Shown: positions 36,976 to 46,225 of the stretch, piece after piece | How the letters are laid out: every line of letters starts with the position of its first letter | Position numbering within the stretch: the first letter of the stretch is position 1 | Assembly: GCF_024296865.1 (NCBI RefSeq) | Contig: NZ_CP101134.1 | Location: 3,782,001 to 3,846,000 of the forward strand | Reading direction: 5' to 3' | Length of the DNA: 64,000 bases | Origin: Sphingobacterium sp. LZ7M1 | GTDB taxonomy: Bacteria; Bacteroidota; Bacteroidia; Sphingobacteriales; Sphingobacteriaceae | Program-made: the position numbers and the translations under genes | The notes under the pieces: model-generated | The model's input: the letters and a program-made list of their open reading frames with translations, nothing else | Database searches by the model: none | What the model was told of the DNA's origin: nothing

Positions 36976-38634
36976 TTACGCTAATAAACGGATCGGAGCT
37001 TCGATAAGTCCTTTTAGAGTTTGAAGGAATTGAGCACCGGTAGCACCATCGACTACGCGGTGGTCACAACCTAATGTCAACTTCATGATGTTTCCAGGGA
37101 CAACAGCTCCGTTTTTCACAACCGGAACCTGTTGGATAGCACCTACCGAAAGGATAGCGCCATCAGGTGAGTTGATGATCGATGTGAATTCATCGATACC
37201 AAACATACCTAAGTTAGAAACAGTGAAAGTTGATCCTTCCCAATCTGAAGGCTGTAGTTTTTTAGCTTTTGCTTTTTGTGCAAAGTCTTTCACTTCAGCA
37301 GAGATATGGGATAGTGATTTACCGTCAGCAAAACGAACCACTGGAACCAATAGACCATCTTCAACAGCCATGGCTACACCAATGTTTGTATGCTCGTTGT
37401 AACGGATCTTATCACCTAACCAAGATGAGTTCACGTTAGGGTGTTGTTTCAAGGCAACGGCTACCGCTTTTACAACGATATCGTTGAATGAAACTTTCAC
37501 TGGAGCTACCTCATTGATCTGCGCGCGTGCAGCCATTGCATTGTCCATATCTACACTGATAGTCAGGTAGAAGTGTGGAGCAGTGAACAATGACTCAGAC
37601 AATCTGCGAGCAATCGTTTTACGCATTTGGTTAACAGGTTTCTCAGTGAAACGCTCTTCGCCAACAAATTGAGGTAAGCTGATTGTTTTTGCTTCAGACT
37701 CGGCAGCTGGTGCAGCGGAAGCCGAAGCAGCAGGTGCTGCAGAAGGTTTGAAGTTTTCAACGTCTTTTCTTACGATACGTCCGTTTTCTGCAGAACCTTT
37801 CACTTGGCTCAAGTCAATACCTTTTTCCTTAGCAATTTTCTTAGCTAAAGGAGAAGCTTTGATTCTTGAATCACTTGATGAAGAGGATGCAGCAACAGGT
37901 GCATCAAACTTGCTTTCTTGAACAGCTGGTTTATCTTCTTCTTTCTTAGATTCAGATTTGGTACCTGCTGAAGATTTTTGGTTCAACAAAGGCGTTACAT
38001 CGGTTCCTGCAGGACCTACGATAGCAATGATATCATTTACTTTCGCAGCTTGTCCAGCTTCTAGACCAACATATAACAAGGTACCATCAGCATAAGCCGT
38101 AACTTCCATAGTCGCTTTATCAGTTTCTACGTCCGCAATAGCATCGTCTGATTTAATGGTATCCCCTACTTTGAAGTTCCATTGAGCGATTACCCCTTCA
38201 GTCATGGTATCACTCAATAAAGGCATGGTAATAACAGTAACACCTAAGTCTTCTGCCGTTACATTGCTTCCTGAATCAGCTGGAGCAGCTTCTTCAGTTT
38301 TATCTTCTTTAGTTTCTTTTTTGGATTCTTCTTTTGGCTCTTCTTTCTTCTCAGCAGCAGCACCATCTCCTTTGATCAGAGATTCGTAATCTTCACCTTC
38401 TTCACCTAACACCGCAATTACAGAATCAATTGGAACTGCATCTCCCTCTTTAGGGCCGATATACAACAAAGTACCTTCTTGGTATGATTCGAAGTCCATT
38501 GTCGCTTTGTCAGTTTCAACCTCTGCAATAAGGTCTCCTGAGTTTACTTTATCACCAACTTTTTTGTGCCATTTAGCGATTACACCTTCAGTCATGGTGT
38601 CGCTCATTTTTGGCATTCTTACTACTTCAGCCAT
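36976..38634 (-). CDS. Pyruvate dehydrogenase E2, dihydrolipoamide acetyltransferase
   Basis: This core of the pyruvate dehydrogenase complex transfers the acetyl group from lipoamide to CoA. The 552 residues contain two lipoyl domains with lipoylated lysines Lys43 and Lys173 (both in ETDKATM). These are joined by Ala/Glu/Lys/Ser-rich linkers. A peripheral-subunit-binding domain (about 258-294, RIKASPLAKKIAKEKG) and the acyltransferase domain with catalytic His525 and Asp529 in DHRVVDGA follow. The gene comes 42 bases after the E1-alpha gene. Two lipoyl domains is a common number for this clade. Confidence 0.95.
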   Translation of the reverse strand: MAEVVRMPKMSDTMTEGVIAKWHKKVGDKVNSGDLIAEVETDKATMDFESYQEGTLLYIGPKEGDAVPIDSVIAVLGEEGEDYESLIKGDGAAAEKKEEPKEESKKETKEDKTEEAAPADSGSNVTAEDLGVTVITMPLLSDTMTEGVIAQWNFKVGDTIKSDDAIADVETDKATMEVTAYADGTLLYVGLEAGQAAKVNDIIAIVGPAGTDVTPLLNQKSSAGTKSESKKEEDKPAVQESKFDAPVAASSSSSDSRIKASPLAKKIAKEKGIDLSQVKGSAENGRIVRKDVENFKPSAAPAASASAAPAAESEAKTISLPQFVGEERFTEKPVNQMRKTIARRLSESLFTAPHFYLTISVDMDNAMAARAQINEVAPVKVSFNDIVVKAVAVALKQHPNVNSSWLGDKIRYNEHTNIGVAMAVEDGLLVPVVRFADGKSLSHISAEVKDFAQKAKAKKLQPSDWEGSTFTVSNLGMFGIDEFTSIINSPDGAILSVGAIQQVPVVKNGAVVPGNIMKLTLGCDHRVVDGATGAQFLQTLKGLIEAPIRLLA

Positions 38635-38676
38635 CGTTTAGGAATGTTCTATTTTAGTTAAAGTAATTATCATTAA

Positions 38677-39672
38677 TTAATCCATGACAAAAGGATAGTC
38701 CTCTTGTACATAAACGTCTTTGTAGATGTCAGAAGCATCTGGGTATGGAGACTCCTCAGCAAATTTCACTGATTCATCAACGATTTTCTTCACTTTTGCT
38801 TCTACTTCATCAAACCAAGCTTGATCAGCATATTTATTCTCAACAATAGCATGCTTTACAGCAATAATTGGATCTCTTTCTTTGTATTCTTCCAACTCTT
38901 CCTTGGTACGGTATTTCGCTGGGTCAGACATCGAGTGTCCTTTGTAACGGTAAGTACGGATCTCTAAGAAAGTTGGGCCTTCACCTGCACGAGCACGTTG
39001 AACGGCTTCGTCCATAGCGTTGTGAACGGCTACTACATCCATACCATCTACAGGTGCACTTGGCATATCAAATCCAAGACCCATTTTGTAGATATCCTGC
39101 ATGTTTGTGGTACGTTTTACAGAAGTTCCCATCGCATATCCGTTGTTTTCACAAACGAAAATTACAGGTAATTTCCATAACATCGCCATATTCAAGGTCT
39201 CGTTGAAAGCACCTTGACGTACAGCACCGTCACCCATATAACAGATGTTTACATTGTCTGTTCCTAAATATTTCTCTGCAAAAGCAATACCTGCACCTAA
39301 AGGAATCTGACCTCCTACGATACCGTGCCCTCCCATGAACTTATGTTCTTTGGAGAAGAAGTGCATCGAGCCGCCTTTACCTTTTGAACAGCCTGTAACT
39401 TTACCAAACAATTCCGCCATACAAGCATCTGCAGACACTCCCTTTGCCAAGGCATGGGCGTGGTCACGATATGCTGTAATCAAAGAATCTTCTGGTTTGA
39501 TCACTGACATGGTACCCGCTACTACAGCTTCTTGACCAATGTATAGGTGACAAAATCCACGAATCTTTTGCTGTCCATAAAGCTGTCCAGATTTCTCTTC
39601 AAATTTGCGCATGAGCAGCATGGATTCATACCACTCTAGGTAGGTTTCTTTTGTTATAGGTGTTGAACTCAT
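38677..39672 (-). CDS. pdhA: Pyruvate dehydrogenase E1 component, alpha subunit
   Basis: This thiamine-diphosphate-dependent subunit decarboxylates pyruvate. The 331 residues have the TPP/Mg site GDGAVRQGAFNE...ENNGYA, the phosphorylation-loop-like YRYKGHSMSDPAKYR, and GKGGSMHF near the active site. Length fits the alpha subunit of the heterotetrameric type. The E1-beta partner is not adjacent and must be elsewhere. A consensus -7 promoter element lies 35 bases upstream. Confidence 0.95.
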   Translation of the reverse strand: MSSTPITKETYLEWYESMLLMRKFEEKSGQLYGQQKIRGFCHLYIGQEAVVAGTMSVIKPEDSLITAYRDHAHALAKGVSADACMAELFGKVTGCSKGKGGSMHFFSKEHKFMGGHGIVGGQIPLGAGIAFAEKYLGTDNVNICYMGDGAVRQGAFNETLNMAMLWKLPVIFVCENNGYAMGTSVKRTTNMQDIYKMGLGFDMPSAPVDGMDVVAVHNAMDEAVQRARAGEGPTFLEIRTYRYKGHSMSDPAKYRTKEELEEYKERDPIIAVKHAIVENKYADQAWFDEVEAKVKKIVDESVKFAEESPYPDASDIYKDVYVQEDYPFVMD

Positions 39673-39706
39673 TTCTAAGTATTGAATTTCTTTACTAAAC
39701 TGACCA

Positions 39707-39714
39707 CAAATTTA
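39707..39714 (-). promoter_or_regulatory. -7 promoter element of the pdhA operon
   Basis: On the minus strand TAAATTTG matches TAnnTTTG exactly, 35 bases before the pdhA ATG. No TTTG at the ideal distance upstream is seen. Confidence 0.45.
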
Positions 39715-39916
39715 ATCAATATTAACGAGATTTTTGATAATTTTTAGTTTACATTTCACTGTTTTATACGGATTATGTCAAAATAATACCACAATCCGCA
39801 GCTCGCTCAGCAACTCCTCCTCCAATATGGAACAGACTAAAACATTGGCAAGAATGAATATATGGGGTTCATAATGGACTATCCGCCGCTGTAGTTTCTT
39901 GCGATAAAATAAAAGG

Positions 39917-39945
39917 CAAAAAAAAGCGGTCTCTTAGGACCGCTT
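39917..39945 (-). terminator. Terminator of hisS
   Basis: AAGCGGTC (39924-39931) pairs with GACCGCTT (39938-39945), with a 6-base loop and a run of T on the minus strand. It lies immediately beyond the hisS stop. Confidence 0.85.
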
Positions 39946-39948
39946 CTA

Positions 39949-41328
39949 TTATTTCAATTTTTCTATTAACTCCTCTATGGTCAATTTTTCCTGAACACCA
40001 CTTTCCATGTTCTTCAAGGACAACTGACCTGATCCTGCTTCCTCATCTCCTACCAAAAGGACATAAGGTATTCCCTTGGAATCAGCATAACTCATCTGTT
40101 TCTTTAACTTCACTGCTGCTGGATAGAGTTCCACGGCAACACCTGCTTCTCTCAATCTATACAGCAAAGGCAAGGTATAGCCTTCTAATGACTCTTCGAA
40201 ATTAACGATCAGCAGTTTTGTTCTTTCAGAACCTTCCTGAGGGAATAGATTTAATTCTTCCAAGACATCATAGATACGGTCTGCTCCGAATGAAACCCCT
40301 ACCCCTGTTAGGTCTTTCAGCCCGAACATCCCAGTAAGGTCATCATAGCGGCCACCGCCTCCGATGCTTCCCATTTGCACCTCATTGGTTTTCACCTCAA
40401 AAATACAACCTGTGTAATAGTTCAACCCTCTGGCCAAGGTGATATCCACTTCGACGATCTTTTCAAGAAGATCTGCACGTCCAAATTTATTCAGGTATTC
40501 GAAAACTTCCTCAAGTTCAGCGATCCCATTCATTCCTACTTCTGAATTTGAAAGCACGGACTTCATGGATGCTAGCTTATCGGCATTGGAACCTTGCAAT
40601 TCGATGATCGGTTTAAGGACCGCTAAATCCTCATCCGTGAATCCTCGTTCAAGCAATTCTTTGTTCACCCCATCCAAACCTATCTTGTCTAGTTTGTCAA
40701 TGGCTACCGTCATATCCACGATCAGCTCAGGTTTTCCTACCACTTCGGCAATTCCTGAAAGGATCTTTCTATTGTTAAGTTTTATGTTGAAATCCTTCAG
40801 ACCCAGTTTCGCCAAGGCTTCATTATAGATCAGGATAAATTCTGCTTCGTTCAATAAAGAGCTAGAACCTACCACATCCACATCACATTGGTAAAATTCT
40901 CTGTAACGACCTCTTTGCGGACGGTCGGCACGCCAAACCGGTTGGATCTGGAATCTTTTGAAAGGAAGTGCAATATCGTTTTGATGCATCACCACATAAC
41001 GGGCAAACGGTACGGTCAGATCATAGCGCAAAGCTTTTTCAGAGATATGTGAAATCAAGCTGGTCGAGTTCTTTGCTTCCAACAGATCTGCTGGAGCCTT
41101 GCTCATGTAGTCACCTGAATTCAAGATCTTGAAAATCAATTTGTCGCCTTCATCACCATACTTACCTGTCAAAGTACTTAAATTCTCGAATGAAGGGGTC
41201 TGGATCTCGGAATAACCGTATTTCCTGAAAATAGATTTTAACGTATTGAAAATATGATTACGCTTATCCATTTCAAGGGGCGAAAAATCACGAGTACCCT
41301 TTGCTAAAGATGGTTTAATTGATGCCAT
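39949..41328 (-). CDS. hisS: Histidyl-tRNA synthetase
   Basis: This class II aminoacyl-tRNA synthetase charges tRNA-His. The 459 residues show motif 1, motif 2 (RPQRGRYREFYQ), the histidine-specific block ARGLNYYTGCIFE, motif 3 (GVGVSFGADR), and a C-terminal anticodon-binding domain. The frame extends six codons further to an ATG at 41346. That extension spans a TATCTTTG promoter-like box ending 5 bases before the ATG at 41328, so the shorter start is preferred and the mRNA may be leaderless. Confidence 0.95.
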   Translation of the reverse strand: MASIKPSLAKGTRDFSPLEMDKRNHIFNTLKSIFRKYGYSEIQTPSFENLSTLTGKYGDEGDKLIFKILNSGDYMSKAPADLLEAKNSTSLISHISEKALRYDLTVPFARYVVMHQNDIALPFKRFQIQPVWRADRPQRGRYREFYQCDVDVVGSSSLLNEAEFILIYNEALAKLGLKDFNIKLNNRKILSGIAEVVGKPELIVDMTVAIDKLDKIGLDGVNKELLERGFTDEDLAVLKPIIELQGSNADKLASMKSVLSNSEVGMNGIAELEEVFEYLNKFGRADLLEKIVEVDITLARGLNYYTGCIFEVKTNEVQMGSIGGGGRYDDLTGMFGLKDLTGVGVSFGADRIYDVLEELNLFPQEGSERTKLLIVNFEESLEGYTLPLLYRLREAGVAVELYPAAVKLKKQMSYADSKGIPYVLLVGDEEAGSGQLSLKNMESGVQEKLTIEELIEKLK

Positions 41329-41333
41329 AGCCG

Positions 41334-41341
41334 CAAAGATA
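41334..41341 (-). promoter_or_regulatory. -7 promoter element directly in front of hisS
   Basis: On the minus strand TATCTTTG matches TAnnTTTG. Only 5 bases separate it from the chosen ATG, so transcription would begin at or within a base or two of the start codon. Confidence 0.4.
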
Positions 41342-41362
41342 GACATTAGACATGAAATAATG

Positions 41363-41512
41363 GATGGGAGATTTGAGATTTGAGTATGGAGATATCATCC
41401 TAATCAAAATCTTTGCGATGCTCAAATCATTAAAACAATGGAATCAATAAGTATGATTAAAAACGATGGCTTATCAGATTTGATATCTCAAATCTAACCT
41501 CTCATATTTCAA
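41363..41512. repeat. Paired inverted GAGATTTGAG-type repeat, locus A
   Basis: The left arm, GAGATTTGAGATTTGAG (41368-41384), faces a complementary right arm around GATATCTCAAATC (41482-41505), with about 100 bases between. A related pair occurs at 49321-49541. The repeat fills the hisS-rnc gap and has no coding potential. Confidence 0.65.
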
Positions 41513-41514
41513 TA

Positions 41515-42252
41515 CTACTCTTCGAATATCTTCAAATATTCGCAAGCGCGTTCTGCAGCGATCTTTTCAGCGCTCTTTTTATTGAAGTCACGTCCAAGGC
41601 CACATTCCTCGCCATCAACGACAGCTACCACAGAAAACATCTTATTGGACTCACCTTCTGGGTTATCGACCTGCATAAAGCTGATTTCTTTGTTGTTGTG
41701 TTGGCACCATTCGATCAAGCGGCTTTTGAAGTTTGTTTCGGTCACTTCCAGTGTTTGAATATCGACATGGGGCTTGATAATGCGAGACAAGAGAAATTCC
41801 CTTGTAAAGGTGTAACCTTTGTCGAGATAGACAGCACCTACCAAGGCTTCAAAGGCATCTCCGAGAAGAGATCCTTGCTTGTTTGGATAACTGATCATTC
41901 GGGCATCGAATTCAATCATCTCATTAAAACCTAACTTACGGGAAAGTTGGTTCAGGTTTGCCCTGGATACGATCTTTGAGCGCATCTCGGTCAAGAACCC
42001 CTCATCCTTGTATGGATAGAGCTTGAAGAGCAATTCAGCTACCACCGATCCTAAAACCGCATCGCCTAGGAATTCCAAACGCTCGTTACTGTTCTTGACG
42101 CCATCCTTGATCATGACCGCTACAGACTTATGTCTGAAGGCCATTTGGTACAGGCGTACATTGCCAGGTACGAAACCAAGCAAGTTCTTTAGTTTTCGAA
42201 CGTAATTTCGATTTGGAGACAGATATAGATTATAGACCTGTGTGATAGGCAT
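41515..42252 (-). CDS. rnc: Ribonuclease III
   Basis: This double-strand-specific RNase matures rRNA and some mRNAs. The 245 residues have the catalytic signature NERLEFLGDAVLGSVV, the second acidic cluster in GSLLGDAFEALVGAVY, and a C-terminal double-stranded-RNA-binding domain (FKSRLIEW... to KKSAEKIAAERACEYL). The frame extends 13 codons further upstream, but the ATG at 42252 is preferred because the extension runs into a stem-loop. The gene follows acpP and fabF, an order common in bacteria. Confidence 0.95.
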   Translation of the reverse strand: MPITQVYNLYLSPNRNYVRKLKNLLGFVPGNVRLYQMAFRHKSVAVMIKDGVKNSNERLEFLGDAVLGSVVAELLFKLYPYKDEGFLTEMRSKIVSRANLNQLSRKLGFNEMIEFDARMISYPNKQGSLLGDAFEALVGAVYLDKGYTFTREFLLSRIIKPHVDIQTLEVTETNFKSRLIEWCQHNNKEISFMQVDNPEGESNKMFSVVAVVDGEECGLGRDFNKKSAEKIAAERACEYLKIFEE

Positions 42253-42268
42253 GGTAACTATAAATAAC

Positions 42269-42301
42269 AAATAGGTAGTTGAAAAATGCAACTACCTATT
42301 T
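42269..42301 (-). terminator. Terminator-like hairpin between fabF and rnc
   Basis: A perfect 13-bp stem (42269-42281 with 42289-42301, loop of 7) starts 31 bases beyond the fabF stop. The sequence after it on the minus strand is only moderately T-rich. It may end the acpP-fabF transcript partly, or be an RNase III-sensitive site in front of rnc. Confidence 0.5.
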
Positions 42302-42332
42302 AAATGTTTAGCATGGTGAAAATGAATACATT

Positions 42333-43586
42333 TTAACCATTATACTTTTTCACAATAATTGTTGCATTATGGCCTCCGAAACCGAAGGTATTACTCAAGG
42401 CAGCATTTACAACTCTTTTTTGTGCTGTGTTGAACGTGAAGTTCAGTTTGCTGTCAATTTCAGGATCATCCGTGAAGTGATTGATCGTTGGAGGTACAAT
42501 ATCATTTTTGACTGCCAAGATAGAGGCAATAGCTTCAACCGCACCTGCAGCACCTAGAAGGTGACCTGTCATGGATTTGGTAGAACTGATATTCAGATTA
42601 TAAGCATGTTCACCGAATAGGTCAACGATAGCTTTGGTTTCACTAACATCTCCCACCGGAGTTGATGTTCCATGGACATTGATGTAATCAATATCGGAGA
42701 AATCCATTCCAGCGTCCTTGATTGCCATTGTCATGGCTAATTTAGCTCCCAATCCTTCCGGGTGAGAAGCAGTGATATGGTATGCATCTGCACTCATTCC
42801 ACCACCTACAACCTCAGCGTAAATTTTCGCTCCACGCGCTAATGCATGCTCTAGGCTTTCCAACACAATTGCTCCGGAACCTTCGCCAGACACAAATCCA
42901 TCACGATCTTTATCGAATGGACGAGATGCTGTCTTAGGATCGTCATTCCTGGTAGAAAGCGCGTGCATCGCATTGAAACCTCCGATACCAGCTTCATTGA
43001 TAGTCGCTTCGGAACCACCGGTGATAATAATGTCGGACCTTCCCGAACGGATGTAAGTGAAGGCATCGATCATTGCATTGGTAGCCGAGGCACAAGCAGA
43101 AACTGATGAGAAGTTTGGACCTTGCAATCCATGGCGCATAGAAATATGGCCAGGAGCTAAATCGATAAGCATTTTGGGAATAAAGAAAGGATTGAACCTA
43201 GGCGTTCCATCCCCTTTGGAATACTGTGCAACTTCCTCAGTGAAAGTTGTTAACCCACCAATTCCAGAGCCCCAAATTACACCAATTCGCGTCCTGTCTA
43301 ATTTATCGAAATCTAAACCTGCGTCTTTTACTGCTTCATCGGTAGATGCAATAGCATATTGGACAAAGGGATCCATCTTACGGGCTTCTTTACGGTCCAT
43401 ATAGACGTGCGGATCAAAACCTTTGACTTCGCAGGCAAACTGTGTTTTGAATTTTGACGCATCAAAGTGCGTGATAGGAGCGGCTCCACTTACACCGTTT
43501 ATTAATCCATCCCAGTATTCTGAAACGGAATTACCAATAGGTGTAAGTGCGCCTAATCCTGTTACAACTACTCTCTTAAGCTCCAT
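42333..43586 (-). CDS. fabF: 3-oxoacyl-[acyl-carrier-protein] synthase II
   Basis: This condensing enzyme elongates fatty acids using malonyl-ACP. The 417 residues include the active-site Cys in SVSACASATNAM and the two catalytic His in NVHGTSTPVGD and KSMTGHLLGAAG. It begins MELKRVVVTGLGALTPIG. It sits 27 bases after acpP in one operon. Length is normal. Confidence 0.96.
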   Translation of the reverse strand: MELKRVVVTGLGALTPIGNSVSEYWDGLINGVSGAAPITHFDASKFKTQFACEVKGFDPHVYMDRKEARKMDPFVQYAIASTDEAVKDAGLDFDKLDRTRIGVIWGSGIGGLTTFTEEVAQYSKGDGTPRFNPFFIPKMLIDLAPGHISMRHGLQGPNFSSVSACASATNAMIDAFTYIRSGRSDIIITGGSEATINEAGIGGFNAMHALSTRNDDPKTASRPFDKDRDGFVSGEGSGAIVLESLEHALARGAKIYAEVVGGGMSADAYHITASHPEGLGAKLAMTMAIKDAGMDFSDIDYINVHGTSTPVGDVSETKAIVDLFGEHAYNLNISSTKSMTGHLLGAAGAVEAIASILAVKNDIVPPTINHFTDDPEIDSKLNFTFNTAQKRVVNAALSNTFGFGGHNATIIVKKYNG

Positions 43587-43613
43587 TTATGATGTTTGGC
43601 CTAATAAAATTAG

Positions 43614-43850
43614 TTAGTTAACGTTTTTTTCTAAGTAAGCGATTGCTTGTCCTACAGTACTGATGTTTTCAGCTTGGTCATCAGGAATTGCAACGTTGAA
43701 TTCTTTCTCGAATTCCATGATCAACTCAACTGTATCAAGTGAGTCTGCACCTAAATCATTCGTGAAAGAAGCCTCTGGTGTCACTTCATTTTCGTCTACA
43801 CCTAACTTTTCTACGATAATTGCTTTTACTCTTGATGCGATATCTGACAT
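43614..43850 (-). CDS. acpP: Acyl carrier protein
   Basis: This carrier holds growing fatty acyl chains on phosphopantetheine. The 78 acidic residues have the attachment Ser37 in [12 protein letters not shown]. It is the first gene of the acpP-fabF unit. A weaker promoter candidate (TTTG at 43912-43915, 20 bases, TTTCTTTG at 43884-43891 on the minus strand) lies about 35 bases upstream. Length and motif are standard. Confidence 0.97.
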   Translation of the reverse strand: MSDIASRVKAIIVEKLGVDENEVTPEASFTNDLGADSLDTVELIMEFEKEFNVAIPDDQAENISTVGQAIAYLEKNVN

Positions 43851-44086
43851 GATTTTCTAGTTTAATTGTTTAATAAATCTGTGCAAAGAAAAAATAAATA
43901 TTCCCAAAAATCAAATCTTTTTGACTTTTGAAACTAAATAAAGAACAAAGTCATCTTAAATAAAGTTTTTAACACCTTATTAATTAACCTTAATCCAATA
44001 ATACTAAAACAAATAAAGTTTTACAAACTTAATGCATATTTAATGATATTTTTACTTAACCTTCAAACTTAAATGCAGTAAAAACG

Positions 44087-44094
44087 TAATTTTG
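44087..44094 (+). promoter_or_regulatory. -7 promoter element of the IPExxxVDY gene
   Basis: TAATTTTG matches TAnnTTTG exactly and lies 22 bases before the TTG start codon at 44117. The 266-base gap 43851-44116 otherwise holds the divergent acpP promoter region. Confidence 0.5.
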
Positions 44095-44116
44095 TAAATC
44101 ATCAAAACAAATTGAC

Positions 44117-44617
44117 TTGAGCAAAATAACCTTTAAACTCGAAACTGACTTTGACCTGGAACTCGATTTTGTCCTAATTGGGATCAGTTCGGTTTTGAGA
44201 GATTATCGACTTTGCCACTTTATCAACAAGCATACCGGACTCCAGCTGGTCTACGGGAAGGAAGATTACACGGACCATAACGGCCACAACAAGGAAAAAC
44301 CCAAAGACGAACTGGATTACCACATTCTTTTTGAATCCAAGAAAAACAAACCCGTCGTAAAAAATCACTACAACATCTTCAGGTACCATAACCAATCTTT
44401 CGAATTTGAATTCTATTTGCTGAGCAACCGCTCGGTCGAAGGTGCCGCGTTAATACCTGAAATTAGTAGCTTTGATTACTTCCTGATGATCAAACATTTT
44501 ATCGACGAGGAGGATTTAGATGCTCTTTTAGAAAACATTAAGTCTATTCCGGAAGTTCTTTTAGTAAAAGAAATAGACCCAACAATATTGAAATCTAAAG
44601 AAAATCTGATATTTTAG
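44117..44617 (+). CDS. IPExxxVDY family protein
   Basis: This 166-residue cytoplasmic protein belongs to a family named for its motif, present here as IPEISSFDY, with Phe in place of Val. The family is confined to Bacteroidota and has no known function. The sequence is acidic and mixed alpha/beta with no membrane segment. The start is a TTG, as no ATG occurs before the conserved N-terminus; a consensus -7 element 22 bases upstream supports it. It precedes pyruvate kinase by about 110 bases, a neighbourhood often seen in this phylum. Confidence 0.85.
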   Translation: MSKITFKLETDFDLELDFVLIGISSVLRDYRLCHFINKHTGLQLVYGKEDYTDHNGHNKEKPKDELDYHILFESKKNKPVVKNHYNIFRYHNQSFEFEFYLLSNRSVEGAALIPEISSFDYFLMIKHFIDEEDLDALLENIKSIPEVLLVKEIDPTILKSKENLIF

Positions 44618-44632
44618 CGGATTATTAAGATA

Positions 44633-44686
44633 GTGTATCTTATACACATAAACCTAATCATCTGCTTTAAGGGGAGAATAAAGCAG
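44633..44686 (+). other. Two small hairpins in the leader of pyk
   Basis: GTGTA/TACAC (44633-44647) and CTGCTTTA/TAAAGCAG (44662-44686) lie in the gap between the IPExxxVDY gene and pyk. Neither has a T-tract. They may be leader structures or part of an operator; no known riboswitch is recognised. Confidence 0.3.
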
Positions 44687-44728
44687 GAAATGACTTAATA
44701 GAGAATATAAATTTAAAATTTAATTTAA

Positions 44729-46162
44729 ATGGATAAACTAAAAAAGCGGACCAAAATTGTTGCCACACTAGGTCCGGCTTCTTCAAAAAAAGATGTTTTA
44801 ACCCGTATGATTGCAAAAGGGGTAGACGTATGTCGCCTTAACTTCTCACACGGTTCTCAGGAAGATCACTTAAAGGTAATCAACACAATCAACGAAATCA
44901 ACCAAGAACACCCTTTCAACGTAGGTATTTTAGCCGATCTTCAAGGTCCTAAAATCCGTATCGGAAAAATGAAAGAAGGTGGTGCTATCCTTGTCAATGG
45001 AAGCACGGTAGAAATGACTACGCACGAACTTATCGGTGACGAAAAGAAAATCTACATCACTTATGACAACTTCCCTAACGACGTAAAAGAAGAAGAAATC
45101 ATCCTATTGGATGACGGTAAACTGCAATTGCGCGTTCTTTCAACAAACCACTTGGACACAGTAACTTGTGAGGTTGTTCACGGGGGAATCCTGACTTCTA
45201 GAAAAGGTGTAAACCTTCCTAATACAAAAGTTTCTATCCCTTCATTAACAGAAGAGGATCTAGACAACTTGAACTTCGCGCTTGACCACGGTGCTGACTG
45301 GATTGCCATGTCTTTCGTGCGTTCAGCTGAAGACATCAAACAATGTAAGGAAATCATCAAGAAAAAAGGTTCACATGCTAAGGTGATCGCTAAGATCGAA
45401 AAACCTGAGGCTATTGACAATATCGACAGCATTATCGAAGCTACGGATGCGATCATGGTTGCTCGTGGTGACCTAGGTGTTGAACTTCCAATGGAAGAAG
45501 TACCGGGACTTCAAAAAATCATTGCTCAAAAATGTCGTAACCTTTCAAAACCGGTTATCATTGCAACACAGATGTTGGAAAGTATGATCACTACCCCTCG
45601 CCCAACACGTGCGGAGGTGAATGACGTTGCTAACTCTGTAATCGATGGTGCTGATGCTGTGATGTTGAGTGGTGAAACTTCAGTTGGTGAATTCCCAGAG
45701 ATCGTAATCGAGACTATGGCGAAAGTGATCACCCATGTTGAAGCGACTTCATATCCGTACTACAGCGAAAAAGAGCAGTTAGGTACTGTTCCTGTAACGC
45801 GTATTCCAGATGCAATATGTAGCTCGTCGATCTTCTTGGCAGAGAAAACCCATGCTTCAGCAATTGCTGTCATGACTTCTTCTGGCTATACTGCCATGGA
45901 AATCTCCAGCTACCGTCCTGATGCTGACATCTATGTCTTCACAGGTAACAAATCCTTGTTGCGTACGCTTAGCTTATGCTGGGGTGTGAAGGCATTCATT
46001 TACGAAAAATATGAATCTACTGATGGTACTATCCAAGATGTAAACTACTTATTGAGAGAACGTCACTTGGTAGAACCTGGCCAGATCGTAATCAACACTT
46101 CTTCTACCCCTCTTCATGAGAAAGGCAGAACGAACACCATCCGTGTTTCTGAAGTAAAATAA
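44729..46162 (+). CDS. pyk: Pyruvate kinase
   Basis: The enzyme makes ATP and pyruvate from phosphoenolpyruvate. The 477 residues begin KRTKIVATLGPASSKK and have the catalytic Lys in AKIEKPEA, the metal ligands in MVARGDLGVELP, and the family block SGETSVGEFP. The C-terminal regulatory domain is complete. A long bidirectional terminator follows. No leader peptide or unusual residue is seen. Confidence 0.96.
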   Translation: MDKLKKRTKIVATLGPASSKKDVLTRMIAKGVDVCRLNFSHGSQEDHLKVINTINEINQEHPFNVGILADLQGPKIRIGKMKEGGAILVNGSTVEMTTHELIGDEKKIYITYDNFPNDVKEEEIILLDDGKLQLRVLSTNHLDTVTCEVVHGGILTSRKGVNLPNTKVSIPSLTEEDLDNLNFALDHGADWIAMSFVRSAEDIKQCKEIIKKKGSHAKVIAKIEKPEAIDNIDSIIEATDAIMVARGDLGVELPMEEVPGLQKIIAQKCRNLSKPVIIATQMLESMITTPRPTRAEVNDVANSVIDGADAVMLSGETSVGEFPEIVIETMAKVITHVEATSYPYYSEKEQLGTVPVTRIPDAICSSSIFLAEKTHASAIAVMTSSGYTAMEISSYRPDADIYVFTGNKSLLRTLSLCWGVKAFIYEKYESTDGTIQDVNYLLRERHLVEPGQIVINTSSTPLHEKGRTNTIRVSEVK

Positions 46163-46170
46163 TTACAAAA

Positions 46171-46213
46171 CGATACAAAAAAAGAGTCTCAATGAGGCTC
46201 TTTTTTTGTATCG
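46171..46213. terminator. Bidirectional terminator after pyk
   Basis: A 20-bp stem (46171-46190 with 46194-46213, one G-T pair, loop AAT) contains runs of seven A and seven T, so it works for pyk and for the converging small gene. Confidence 0.9.
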
Positions 46214-46225
46214 TCTATTTTCAAG

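Noticed and set aside
39746..39916. Possible gene remnant in the pdhA-hisS gap
   Set aside because: No frame of useful length and no recognisable motif; nothing beyond the hisS terminator and pdhA promoter is supported.
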